Source of the DNA: Nitrospirota bacterium | GTDB lineage: Bacteria > Nitrospirota > Leptospirillia > Leptospirillales > Leptospirillaceae | Assembly: GCA_027415345.1 (NCBI GenBank) | Contig: DAIBTC010000002.1 | Location: forward strand, 1 to 64,000 | Direction of reading: 5' to 3' | DNA length: 64,000 nt | Shown here: positions 9,158 through 17,131 of the stretch, piece after piece | Layout: every line of letters begins with the position of its first letter | How positions within the stretch are numbered: the first letter of the stretch is position 1 | Notes under the pieces: model-generated | Databases searched by the model: none | Seen by the model: only the letters and a program-made list of their open reading frames with translations | What the model was told of the DNA's origin: nothing | Position numbers and translations under genes: made by a program

Positions 9158-9687
9158 GGGGGTCCGCCTCCGGCAAGACGCAAAAGGGGAGGAAGAAAAA
9201 ACTCCTCGATCCTGAGAGAGAGGCCCTCTCGGGTCCTCATCCGGTAGGACCGGGCCCAGGTCTCCCCCGGTTCGCTGGGTCCATCGGAATCGAAGGGGCC
9301 GATGACGGAGAAGACAGAAAATTCATCCTTGAGGAGGGGGCCGTAGCGGGCCTCCATCGACTGGCCAATGGCCAGGTCTCCCCGCAGGAGGGTGGCGATA
9401 AAGGGATCGGATCCCTGCCCCGGGGATGGAAGAAGGCGGGTTCTGGCGAAGACCAGGCGTCCCAGGGTGGGAACCCGGAGATAGACCTTTCTCTGCCCTT
9501 CCGGAGAATCAGGAAGGAGAACGGTTTCGACCTCCACACTCTCCCCCGAGAGAAAGGTGAGGGATCGGGTCAGGGTTCCGTCAAGACCAAGCAGCATCCG
9601 GAAGGGGCCCGGAAGGCGGGAAAAGCCGGCCGGAACCGGGCCTTCAAGGATCGCCTCCATAGCTTTCGGCTCCGTTTTTTCCTTCAC
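9154..9687 (-). CDS. Chorismate lyase-like protein (UbiC/chorismate pyruvate-lyase family)
   Basis: GTG start at 9687 overlaps the upstream stop (GTGA); MLLGLDGTLTRSLTFLSGESVEVETVLL...VYLRVPTLGRLVFARTRLLP pattern typical of chorismate lyase; between radical SAM gene and ubiA. Confidence 0.72.
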   Translation of the reverse strand: MKEKTEPKAMEAILEGPVPAGFSRLPGPFRMLLGLDGTLTRSLTFLSGESVEVETVLLPDSPEGQRKVYLRVPTLGRLVFARTRLLPSPGQGSDPFIATLLRGDLAIGQSMEARYGPLLKDEFSVFSVIGPFDSDGPSEPGETWARSYRMRTREGLSLRIEEFFLPPLLRLAGGGPP

Positions 9688-11255
9688 GAGGCCCGGGCCA
9701 CCACCGATCCCTTGGCCGAAACCCCGGCGATTCCCAGGGATCTCTTGATCTCCCGCATCACCACGCGCCCCATGGCCATGGGCTCGATGTCCCAGGCCAG
9801 AAGACAGGCCTTCGCGATCAGCTCGCCCAAGGGTCCGGGATTGTAGAGAAGCTTTCTGATCGTCCAGGGATTGAGGGAGATGGGGTCGTAGTCCGGGTCG
9901 AGCCACCCTTCCCTCATGAGACGCTTCTCGAAACTCGTGTGGGGCTGGACCGCCAGAAAGAAGACCATGGGATAGACATTTTCCGGCCCGAAGATGTCGC
10001 AGATCTCCTCGTAGCTCTCGACCGCACAGGCCAGGGATTCCGGCGTCTCTCCGGGGGCGTTCAGGGAATAGTTCAGGATGATCTTTCCCCGGTAACCGGC
10101 CTCCTTGAGATTGCGGCACCCTTCCATCAGCCCCTCGAGGCGGAAGCCCATCTTGAGGGAGTCCAGGATCTCCTGGGACCCTGAGGTGATCGCCACTTCA
10201 AGGTCTCCCATCCCTGACTCCACCATCAGGCGCGCCATCTCGGGAGAGATGAGGCTTGTGCGGATATACCCGCTCCAGGTGATGTCGAGACGGCTGTCCC
10301 GGAGGGCCGTCAGGAGCGAAAGGGCCTCCGGCACGGCCTTGACCCCAGGGATGAACTGGGCATCGGCGAACCAGAAGTTTTTTATTCCCCACCTGTCCCG
10401 GTACTGGCGGATTTCCTCCACCACCTCCTCGGGGTCACGATAGTAAACCCGTTTCCCCTCGATGTAGGTATAGAGGCAGAAGGAGCATCCGTAGGGACAC
10501 CCCCGCTTGGTCTGAATGCCGACCGTTTTCCCGTGGTAGATCTCATGGCCGGGGAAAACCGATTCAAGATAGGCAAGATCGAAGGGGGCGCGACGGATTT
10601 CCACGGCCCCGGCCTTTTTGCCCAGGACGATCTGGGACCCCTTGCGGGTGATGACCCGTTCGTCATCGACCGGCCGCCCCTCCAGGGTCTTGATCATGGC
10701 CTCCTCGCCCTCTCCGACTACCCCGATGACCCCCTCGGGAAGGAGCCTGATGATCTGTTCGGCAAAGACGGAAAAGGCTCCGCCCCCCACCATGACACGG
10801 GCCTTGGGGGCCCGACGGACCCCCTCCTTGATGAAGCGGAGCTTCTTGTGGAATTCGGAACGGTATTTCCAGACCATGCGAAGGCCATCCCAGGCGGCAT
10901 AGGCCCGGGTGAGAAGATTGGGGGAATAATAAAATTCGAAGGCCCGGCGGAGGGAGTTGTCTCCCTCGTGGGGAGCGAAGATCTGGACATCGCGCCAGGA
11001 ATAGGCCAGGAGATCGGGGGAGAATTCCTCGATCCTGGAGATCAGGGCCTTCATCTGGTCGGGTTCCTCGAATCGGGTCAGGTCGAGAACCTCCAGGGTC
11101 ACTTCCGGATGCTCCCGGTGGATCCAGTTCACGAGATAGCCGATTCCCACCGGAAAGATCTGGCGGACAGGGAGCCAGACGAAGAGAATTCTCCGGTACA
11201 GGCTGGGTGGCCGGGTCCCTGTCCCCGCCACCATGGGCAGTTCCATTGTCTCCAT
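9684..11255 (-). CDS. Radical SAM protein with cobalamin-binding-like N-terminal domain, in quinone operon
   Basis: 523 aa, RGCPYGCSFCLY CxxxCxxC motif; N-terminal RILFVWLPVRQIFPVGIGYLVNWI Rossmann-like segment. Confidence 0.88.
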   Translation of the reverse strand: METMELPMVAGTGTRPPSLYRRILFVWLPVRQIFPVGIGYLVNWIHREHPEVTLEVLDLTRFEEPDQMKALISRIEEFSPDLLAYSWRDVQIFAPHEGDNSLRRAFEFYYSPNLLTRAYAAWDGLRMVWKYRSEFHKKLRFIKEGVRRAPKARVMVGGGAFSVFAEQIIRLLPEGVIGVVGEGEEAMIKTLEGRPVDDERVITRKGSQIVLGKKAGAVEIRRAPFDLAYLESVFPGHEIYHGKTVGIQTKRGCPYGCSFCLYTYIEGKRVYYRDPEEVVEEIRQYRDRWGIKNFWFADAQFIPGVKAVPEALSLLTALRDSRLDITWSGYIRTSLISPEMARLMVESGMGDLEVAITSGSQEILDSLKMGFRLEGLMEGCRNLKEAGYRGKIILNYSLNAPGETPESLACAVESYEEICDIFGPENVYPMVFFLAVQPHTSFEKRLMREGWLDPDYDPISLNPWTIRKLLYNPGPLGELIAKACLLAWDIEPMAMGRVVMREIKRSLGIAGVSAKGSVVARAS

Positions 11256-12031
11256 TACTTATCTCCCATATGGATCGCCACGATCCCTCCCGACAGGTTC
11301 CGGTAGACGACATTGGAAAATCCGGCCTTCCTGATCGTCTCGCTGAATATCTCCTGGTCAGGAAATTTCGCGATCGACGCCGGCAGGTATTCGTAGATCC
11401 CCGTATTGTCCCTTGATATCCATTTTCCGATTTTTGGCAGTATATAAAAGGAATAGAAACGGTACAGCCCGTCCCAAAGGGCATTGACGGGATGGGAAAA
11501 CTCCAGGCACGCAAATCGGCCGCCCGGCTTCAGGACCCTGTAAATTTCCGACAGGGCCACATCGAGATTGGTCACGTTCCTGAGGCCGAATCCCACCGTC
11601 AGGCGGTCCACCGATCCCGCGGGAAGGGGAATGTTTTCAGCATTGGCCTGGATCATGACCGGCCGTGCCCGGCTCTTTCTCTCCTTCAGGCCGTCGATGA
11701 CCCGGGATCGGGCCTTGGAAAGGCCCACACGGAGCATGGCCATATTGAGATCGACGGTCATGACAAGGCCCTCCCCTCCCGCCTTCTCCGCGGCCAGAAG
11801 AGACAGGTCGGCGGTTCCCCCGCACAGGTCCAGAATCACATGGCCTTTCTCGATCTTCAAAAGATCAATCGTCAGGCGCTTCCACCGGTGATGCTGGCCA
11901 AGGCTCAGGACGGAATTGTTGAGGTCGTAGGCCTTGGCGGCCGAGGTGAACATGTTCTGGACGACGTCCTGCTTGCGTTCCTTGGCAGGAAGGGAGTACT
12001 CCGACATTCCGGTCCTTTCGGATATTGGCAT
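11255..12031 (-). CDS. ubiE: UbiE/MenG/COQ5 family C-methyltransferase
   Basis: 258 aa, VILDLCGGTADLSLL SAM motif, GFGLRNVTNLDVALSEIYRVLKPGGRFACLEFSHP UbiE signature. Confidence 0.93.
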   Translation of the reverse strand: MPISERTGMSEYSLPAKERKQDVVQNMFTSAAKAYDLNNSVLSLGQHHRWKRLTIDLLKIEKGHVILDLCGGTADLSLLAAEKAGGEGLVMTVDLNMAMLRVGLSKARSRVIDGLKERKSRARPVMIQANAENIPLPAGSVDRLTVGFGLRNVTNLDVALSEIYRVLKPGGRFACLEFSHPVNALWDGLYRFYSFYILPKIGKWISRDNTGIYEYLPASIAKFPDQEIFSETIRKAGFSNVVYRNLSGGIVAIHMGDK

Positions 12032-12090
12032 GGAAAGGGCGTGCCCCGCCGACTGGAGGACGGGCCGTTGGCCCCTTGATCAGTTTTCCC

Positions 12091-12118
12091 ATTATAACCC
12101 AAGATTTCCCGGGATCAA
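12091..12118 (-). promoter_or_regulatory. Candidate sigma70 promoter of the ubiE-led operon (TTGATC-N16-TATAAT)
   Basis: Minus strand: TTGATC at 12113-12118, 16-nt spacer, perfect TATAAT at 12091-12096, upstream of ubiE ATG. Confidence 0.65.
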
Positions 12119-12183
12119 TCGTACTCTTCCGGACTCGAGCAATTCTCCTTGGAAGTCGTCCTGTGCTGTGGCACAATCAAGCC

Positions 12184-13719
12184 ATGAGCCTTCAGAAAAT
12201 CGCCCTCATCGACATCGGATCGAACTCCATGCGCCTCGAGATCGTGGCGATTCGGGGAGGCGATTTCTGGACCGTCGCCCGCTACAAGAGTTCCGCCCGA
12301 ATCGCCTCGGGAATGTATCCTTCGCTTCTGATTACTCCGGAGGCCATCGACCGCGCCTGCCGGGCCCTTGAAGATTTTCGCCGCCGGATCGGTCTCCATC
12401 AGGCCGACGAGGTCCGGTGCGTCGCCACATCGGCTGTCAGGGATGCCAAAAACCGCGATGAGGTTCTCGAGCGCCTGTCGGCCTCCCTCTCAGGAGAGGT
12501 CGCGATCCTGTCGGGAGAGCAGGAGGGCCGGTACAGCTGTCTTGGGGTCCAGAACGGCTTCGACCAGCCGGATGCCCTCGTTTTCGACATCGGAGGCGGG
12601 AGCGCCGAACTGATCGACCTCCGGGACAATCGCCCGAGGAAAATCCTGACCCTTCCGCTGGGGGCCGTCCGTCTGACCGAGATGTTTTTTGAAAATCGGG
12701 GACGGCCGACTCCCGCCGAATGGAAAAAAATGGAGCGATACATCGGTTCCACGCTTGAAGAATCCGGACTCTTCGACCGATCCTTTCCGGCCCTGATCGG
12801 AGTGGGCGGAACGGCTCGTCAGCTGGCGCGCATTTCGCAAAAAATCCGCTCCTACCCCTTTTTCCCCGACATCCACCATTATGAGATTCCCGCCCGGGAG
12901 GTGGCCCGGATCACGAAACGGACCGGCCGCAGGCTCACTCCCGAGCAGGCGCGGACCTTCAACATCGGGGCTGACCGGGCCGACATCCTTCCCGCGGGAC
13001 TTTCGGTCATCAGTGCGATCACCTCCCTCTCCGGCTCCCCCCTTCTGACCTTTTCCCACTACGGACTCCGCCAGGGGCTCTTCATGGAGCTCTATCACAA
13101 GTCCAACGCCATTGAGGACGGTCCTGTGGGCCGTGCGACACTCCGGCGCCTCTCCCGCCGTTATGGCCGGATCCGGGATTCGAGGCCGCTTCGGGAGACC
13201 CTTCACGAACTCCTCAGGCTTCTTCTGCCGGCCTCCCTCCAGTCGGCCAGACTTCTCCTCCTTTGCGACATGATAGGAACCCTGGCCCTGCTCCCCGTAT
13301 TTTACAATCCGTCTCCCAACACCCGGGAGCTCTGGGATCTCCTTTTGCATGGGGATCTTCCGGGACTCTCCCAGCGAGACCGCCTCCTGTGCGGTCTCAT
13401 CCTTTGCCAGACGGAAGACCGGACGGGACGGGCCAAAAAGAAAGGCCATCCCTACCTTCGCCACCTGACCAAGGAAGACCAGCGCCTTTTGGGCCTCCTT
13501 TCTCCCCTCCTGGGACTCGCGCGAGACATTCTCCTCTCCTCGGGCGGAGAGGAGGCCGCCCTGTCCTACCGGGCCCCGGTCCTCAGGGTCATGCCACGTG
13601 ATCTCGAGGAGTCGGACGAATCCCTCTCCCTTCTGGCGACCGAAAGCCGGGAGATCGGCCTGGGACACCCCCTGTCGGTGCAGTGGTTTTCAGAACCGAA
13701 AAGACCTCCCGAAGACTGA
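12184..13719 (+). CDS. ppx: Ppx/GppA family exopolyphosphatase
   Basis: Start MSLQKIALIDIGSNSMRLEIVAI; DALVFDIGGGSAELID phosphate-binding motif; 511 aa. Confidence 0.9.
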   Translation: MSLQKIALIDIGSNSMRLEIVAIRGGDFWTVARYKSSARIASGMYPSLLITPEAIDRACRALEDFRRRIGLHQADEVRCVATSAVRDAKNRDEVLERLSASLSGEVAILSGEQEGRYSCLGVQNGFDQPDALVFDIGGGSAELIDLRDNRPRKILTLPLGAVRLTEMFFENRGRPTPAEWKKMERYIGSTLEESGLFDRSFPALIGVGGTARQLARISQKIRSYPFFPDIHHYEIPAREVARITKRTGRRLTPEQARTFNIGADRADILPAGLSVISAITSLSGSPLLTFSHYGLRQGLFMELYHKSNAIEDGPVGRATLRRLSRRYGRIRDSRPLRETLHELLRLLLPASLQSARLLLLCDMIGTLALLPVFYNPSPNTRELWDLLLHGDLPGLSQRDRLLCGLILCQTEDRTGRAKKKGHPYLRHLTKEDQRLLGLLSPLLGLARDILLSSGGEEAALSYRAPVLRVMPRDLEESDESLSLLATESREIGLGHPLSVQWFSEPKRPPED

Positions 13720-13826
13720 CTTAACCCCCCGAATTCTCTCCTGCCTTCTGTCAAACCGCCCAAAAGGAGGCCGAATCCACGGAATATTGTGGGTTATTTT
13801 AGAGAGATAGGACGAAAGGCCCGGAA

Positions 13827-14684
13827 TCAGGAGGAGGGGTCGCGGACAAAACGGCTCCCCCCAAAATAGGCCAGGGACAGAACCAGAATCACGCCGACTC
13901 CTGTCAGGGTCTCGGTCAGGGGAGAGTCGAAAATGGCATCCTTCATGAATGTCGTCACCAGGACGAATAGGCCGACGAGAAGACTCAAAAGGGCCACCGT
14001 CCACCCCATCACCCGCGACAGGCGCACGCCCCCGAGATCGGACCGTTCAATCAGGCGGGCGATCCAGAGCCCGTTGGCTCCGTCGGTGAGGCTCATTCCC
14101 AGCACAAAGGCGATCCCCACGGCCAGCCCCTCCAGCTTCCCTCCCAGGGAGGCGGCGGCAAGGGAGAAGACGACCGTCTGGGAGAGGGTGTCGAAGGAGA
14201 CGGCAAAGAGCATTCCGAGAAGAACGGCGAAGACCGGCCGGTCGAGGGGGAAGGACCGGAGAAGGATCCGGGCCCGGGGACCCACGGGCGAAAAGGGAAT
14301 TCCTGGCCCCGACCGGGCCAGGGAAAGGCCGTTGGCCCCGGCCATTCCCAGGAGGAAAAGACCCGAGAAGAGTCCTCCGGCAAGGGAGAGGGGCGGAGGG
14401 ATCCGGACATGAAGAAGGACCAGGTTGACAATGAGCCCTCCGAGCGTCAGGACGACAATCCCGTGGCCCAGAGAAAATAGGAGACCGGTCCATCGGACCA
14501 TCCTTTTCCGGACCGACTGGAATCTCAGGATGGCATCGATGGCCGTCAGATGATCGGGATCGAGACCATGGCGGATCCCCATCCCTAAAGCCAAAAGGAC
14601 AAGGAGGAGGCTTTCGGCGGCAGATCCCCGGGCCAGGAAGAAGGGAGATGTCCACCCTGTTGCGGGTCCGGGAAAACCTGTCAT
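13827..14684 (-). CDS. NiCoT-family nickel/cobalt permease
   Basis: RHGLDPDHLTAID matches the HX4DH signature of NiCoT transporters; clustered with hyp genes. Confidence 0.88.
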   Translation of the reverse strand: MTGFPGPATGWTSPFFLARGSAAESLLLVLLALGMGIRHGLDPDHLTAIDAILRFQSVRKRMVRWTGLLFSLGHGIVVLTLGGLIVNLVLLHVRIPPPLSLAGGLFSGLFLLGMAGANGLSLARSGPGIPFSPVGPRARILLRSFPLDRPVFAVLLGMLFAVSFDTLSQTVVFSLAAASLGGKLEGLAVGIAFVLGMSLTDGANGLWIARLIERSDLGGVRLSRVMGWTVALLSLLVGLFVLVTTFMKDAIFDSPLTETLTGVGVILVLSLAYFGGSRFVRDPSS

Positions 14685-14697
14685 CCTTCGCCTCCTT

Positions 14698-15759
14698 TCA
14701 GCAAATCCGGGGGAGCGGATCCCCCAGAAGCCAGTCCACCGTCCGGGTTCCTCCCATAAGGGTCTTCATCCGGACACTCCCCGAGGGGAAATTCGGGTGT
14801 CCTCTTCCGACCCGTCCGAGGGAGACCGCCTCACGTCCCGCGGGGTGATTTCTCATCGCCCGAAGGAGGGTGTCGGCCGCCTCGGGGCGGCAGACGGCCA
14901 GAAGCCGGCCTTCATTGGCCAGGTAAAGAGGATCGATCCCCAGAAGTTCGGAGACTCCCTTCACTTCAGGCCGGATAGGGAGTCCGGCCTCCTCGATCTC
15001 GAAGGAAAGCCCCGAAAGACGGGCCCATTCGTTCAGTGTCGCGGCCACCCCTCCCCGGGTCGGATCCCGGAGACAGACCAGCCCCGGGCCACTTTCCACC
15101 ATGGCCCCCACCAGCCCGTGGAGAGGCGCCGAATCGGAACAGAGCGAGGTGGCGAGACCCCAGTTTTCCCGGGCGGCGAGAACGGACGCTCCGTGGTCTC
15201 CCACCGGTCCCGAGAGAAGGAGGGCATCTCCCGGCCGGATTCCGGAAGGATCAAGATTCACCCCGGGGGGGATCCTTCCTATCCCGGCGGTGTTGATGTA
15301 GATCCCGTCCCCCTTGCCCCGTTCCACGACCTTGGTGTCTCCCGCCACCACCGAGACCCCGCAGGACCGGGCCGCCTCACCCATGCTCCGGGCGATCCGG
15401 ACAAGGTCGGCCAGGGGAAATCCCTCCTCGAGGACGAACCCTGCCGTCAGATAGAGGGGGAGGGCCCCTCCCATGGCCAGATCGTTCACCGTCCCGTGGA
15501 CGGCAAGGGATCCGATGTCCCCTCCCGGAAAGAAAACAGGCGAAATCACGAATGAGTCCGTGCTCATGGCCCACCGCCCCTCCGAAAGGTCCAGCTGGGC
15601 CTGGTCGCCCTCCTTTCTGAGCCACGGATTGTCAAAGGCGGGGAGGAAAATCTCTTCCACGAGCTGACAGGAAGCCCGTCCCCCGCTTCCATGGACCATC
15701 TCCACGCACCCCTTTTCAAGATCGAGCCTCGGGCCCGTTGATCCCCGTCCCCCGCTCAC
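14698..15759 (-). CDS. hypE: Hydrogenase maturation protein HypE
   Basis: GTG start overlapping hypD stop; MVHGSGGRASCQLVEEIFLPAF; C-terminal PRIC motif. Confidence 0.96.
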   Translation of the reverse strand: MSGGRGSTGPRLDLEKGCVEMVHGSGGRASCQLVEEIFLPAFDNPWLRKEGDQAQLDLSEGRWAMSTDSFVISPVFFPGGDIGSLAVHGTVNDLAMGGALPLYLTAGFVLEEGFPLADLVRIARSMGEAARSCGVSVVAGDTKVVERGKGDGIYINTAGIGRIPPGVNLDPSGIRPGDALLLSGPVGDHGASVLAARENWGLATSLCSDSAPLHGLVGAMVESGPGLVCLRDPTRGGVAATLNEWARLSGLSFEIEEAGLPIRPEVKGVSELLGIDPLYLANEGRLLAVCRPEAADTLLRAMRNHPAGREAVSLGRVGRGHPNFPSGSVRMKTLMGGTRTVDWLLGDPLPRIC

Positions 15760-16877
15760 GAGACCGCCCCCTCCCGGTCTCCGTAGTGGAAAACGGCCGC
15801 ACAGGCCCCCTCCGAGCTGACCATGCAGGCTCCAACCGGCGTGTCGGGGGTGCAGATCGTTCCGAATATCCGGCAATCCCGAGGTCCCTTGACGCCCTTC
15901 AGGATGTCTCCGCATTCGCAGATCCCCGGGTCGGAAACATGGCCGACCTCGATCGAAAATCGCCTTTGGGCATCGAAAAAACCAAACTCTTCCCGGATCG
16001 CAAGACCGCTTTGGGGAAGGAGCCCGAGACCCCGCCATTCGAAGGCGGGGGCCCTTTCGAAGACCCGAGATATCAGCTCGAGCGACCGGGGGTTCCCTTC
16101 GGGAGCCACCGCCCGGGCATATTCGTTTTCCACCTCCGAACGGCCTTCGGCAATCTGGGAGAGGAGCATCCGGAGGGCCAGAAGGATGTCCAGAGGCTCA
16201 AATCCTGCCACCACCAGGGGAACCTTGTGGATCCGGGCCACAAAGTCGTAGGGGCGTGTGCCGATGACCGTGCTGACGTGGGAGGGACCGATGATGCCGT
16301 CGAGGGAGGTCCCTGACAGGATGGCCTCCATGGCGGATGGGGTCAGCACATGGTTTGCGAAGACGGAAAAATTCCGAAGACCCCGTCTCTTAGCTTCCAG
16401 GATCACGGCGGCCGTGGGGGGGGTGGTCGTCTCGAATCCGATGGCGAAGAAGACGACGTCCCGGTCGGGGTGGGTCTCCGCCAGGGCCAGGGCTTCCATG
16501 GCGGAGATGACGGTTTTGATCTCCCCTCCTCTGGCCCGGGCCTTCATGAGGGTCATCGCGTGCGAGCCCGGGACCCTGAGAACGTCCCCGTAGGTTGCGA
16601 GAACGGCTCCCTTTTCCAGGGAGAGATCGATCGCCGCGTCGATCCGGCCCTTGGGAAGGACGCAAACCGGGCATCCCGGCCCATGGACCATCCGGATTTC
16701 CGGAGGAAGGAGTTCGAGAAGCCCGAACCGGTGAAAGGCATGGGTATGGCCTCCGCAGAATTCCATGATCCGCACGGGGGTCCGGGGGAGCCTCCTGGCC
16801 AGGGTTCCAAGCGAAGCCAGAAGGGACCGACCAATCTCCGGATCACGAAATGACTCAAGATATCTGAGATCGGACAT
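15756..16877 (-). CDS. hypD: Hydrogenase maturation protein HypD
   Basis: 373 aa, MEFCGGHTHAFHRFG, HGPGCPVCVLPKGRID, FAIGFETTTPPTA. Confidence 0.97.
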   Translation of the reverse strand: MSDLRYLESFRDPEIGRSLLASLGTLARRLPRTPVRIMEFCGGHTHAFHRFGLLELLPPEIRMVHGPGCPVCVLPKGRIDAAIDLSLEKGAVLATYGDVLRVPGSHAMTLMKARARGGEIKTVISAMEALALAETHPDRDVVFFAIGFETTTPPTAAVILEAKRRGLRNFSVFANHVLTPSAMEAILSGTSLDGIIGPSHVSTVIGTRPYDFVARIHKVPLVVAGFEPLDILLALRMLLSQIAEGRSEVENEYARAVAPEGNPRSLELISRVFERAPAFEWRGLGLLPQSGLAIREEFGFFDAQRRFSIEVGHVSDPGICECGDILKGVKGPRDCRIFGTICTPDTPVGACMVSSEGACAAVFHYGDREGAVS

Positions 16878-17106
16878 CCTCCCCTCCTTCGAAGCCGGCG
16901 GCCTCCCTCATGAGGGCGAGCGTCTTCTGCGCCTCCGCGGGGTCGAGCCGGCTCAAGGCAAAGCCCACATGGACGATGACAAAGTCCCCCTTCCGAAGAT
17001 CCCCGACCAGAACGGTCGAGACCTCCTGGAGGACGCCTCCCAGGCGCACCCTGGCCTGGGAATCCCCCAGGATCTCCTCCACCCTTGCCGGAACAGCAAG
17101 ACACAT
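16855..17106 (-). CDS. hypC: Hydrogenase maturation chaperone HypC
   Basis: Start MCLAVPARVEEI (conserved Cys2), GDFVIVHVGFALSRLDPAEAQKTL. Confidence 0.95.
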   Translation of the reverse strand: MCLAVPARVEEILGDSQARVRLGGVLQEVSTVLVGDLRKGDFVIVHVGFALSRLDPAEAQKTLALMREAAGFEGGEDVRSQIS

Positions 17107-17131
17107 CGTTCCTTCTCCCCTTTTACCCGAT

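Noticed and set aside
12490-13668. 392-aa minus-strand ORF over ppx
   Set aside because: Shadow ORF antisense to a clear Ppx/GppA gene.
13720-13826. CCAC-N8-GTGG element with T-rich tail as terminator between ppx and the nickel permease
   Set aside because: Only 4-bp stem and imperfect T-tract; too weak to call.
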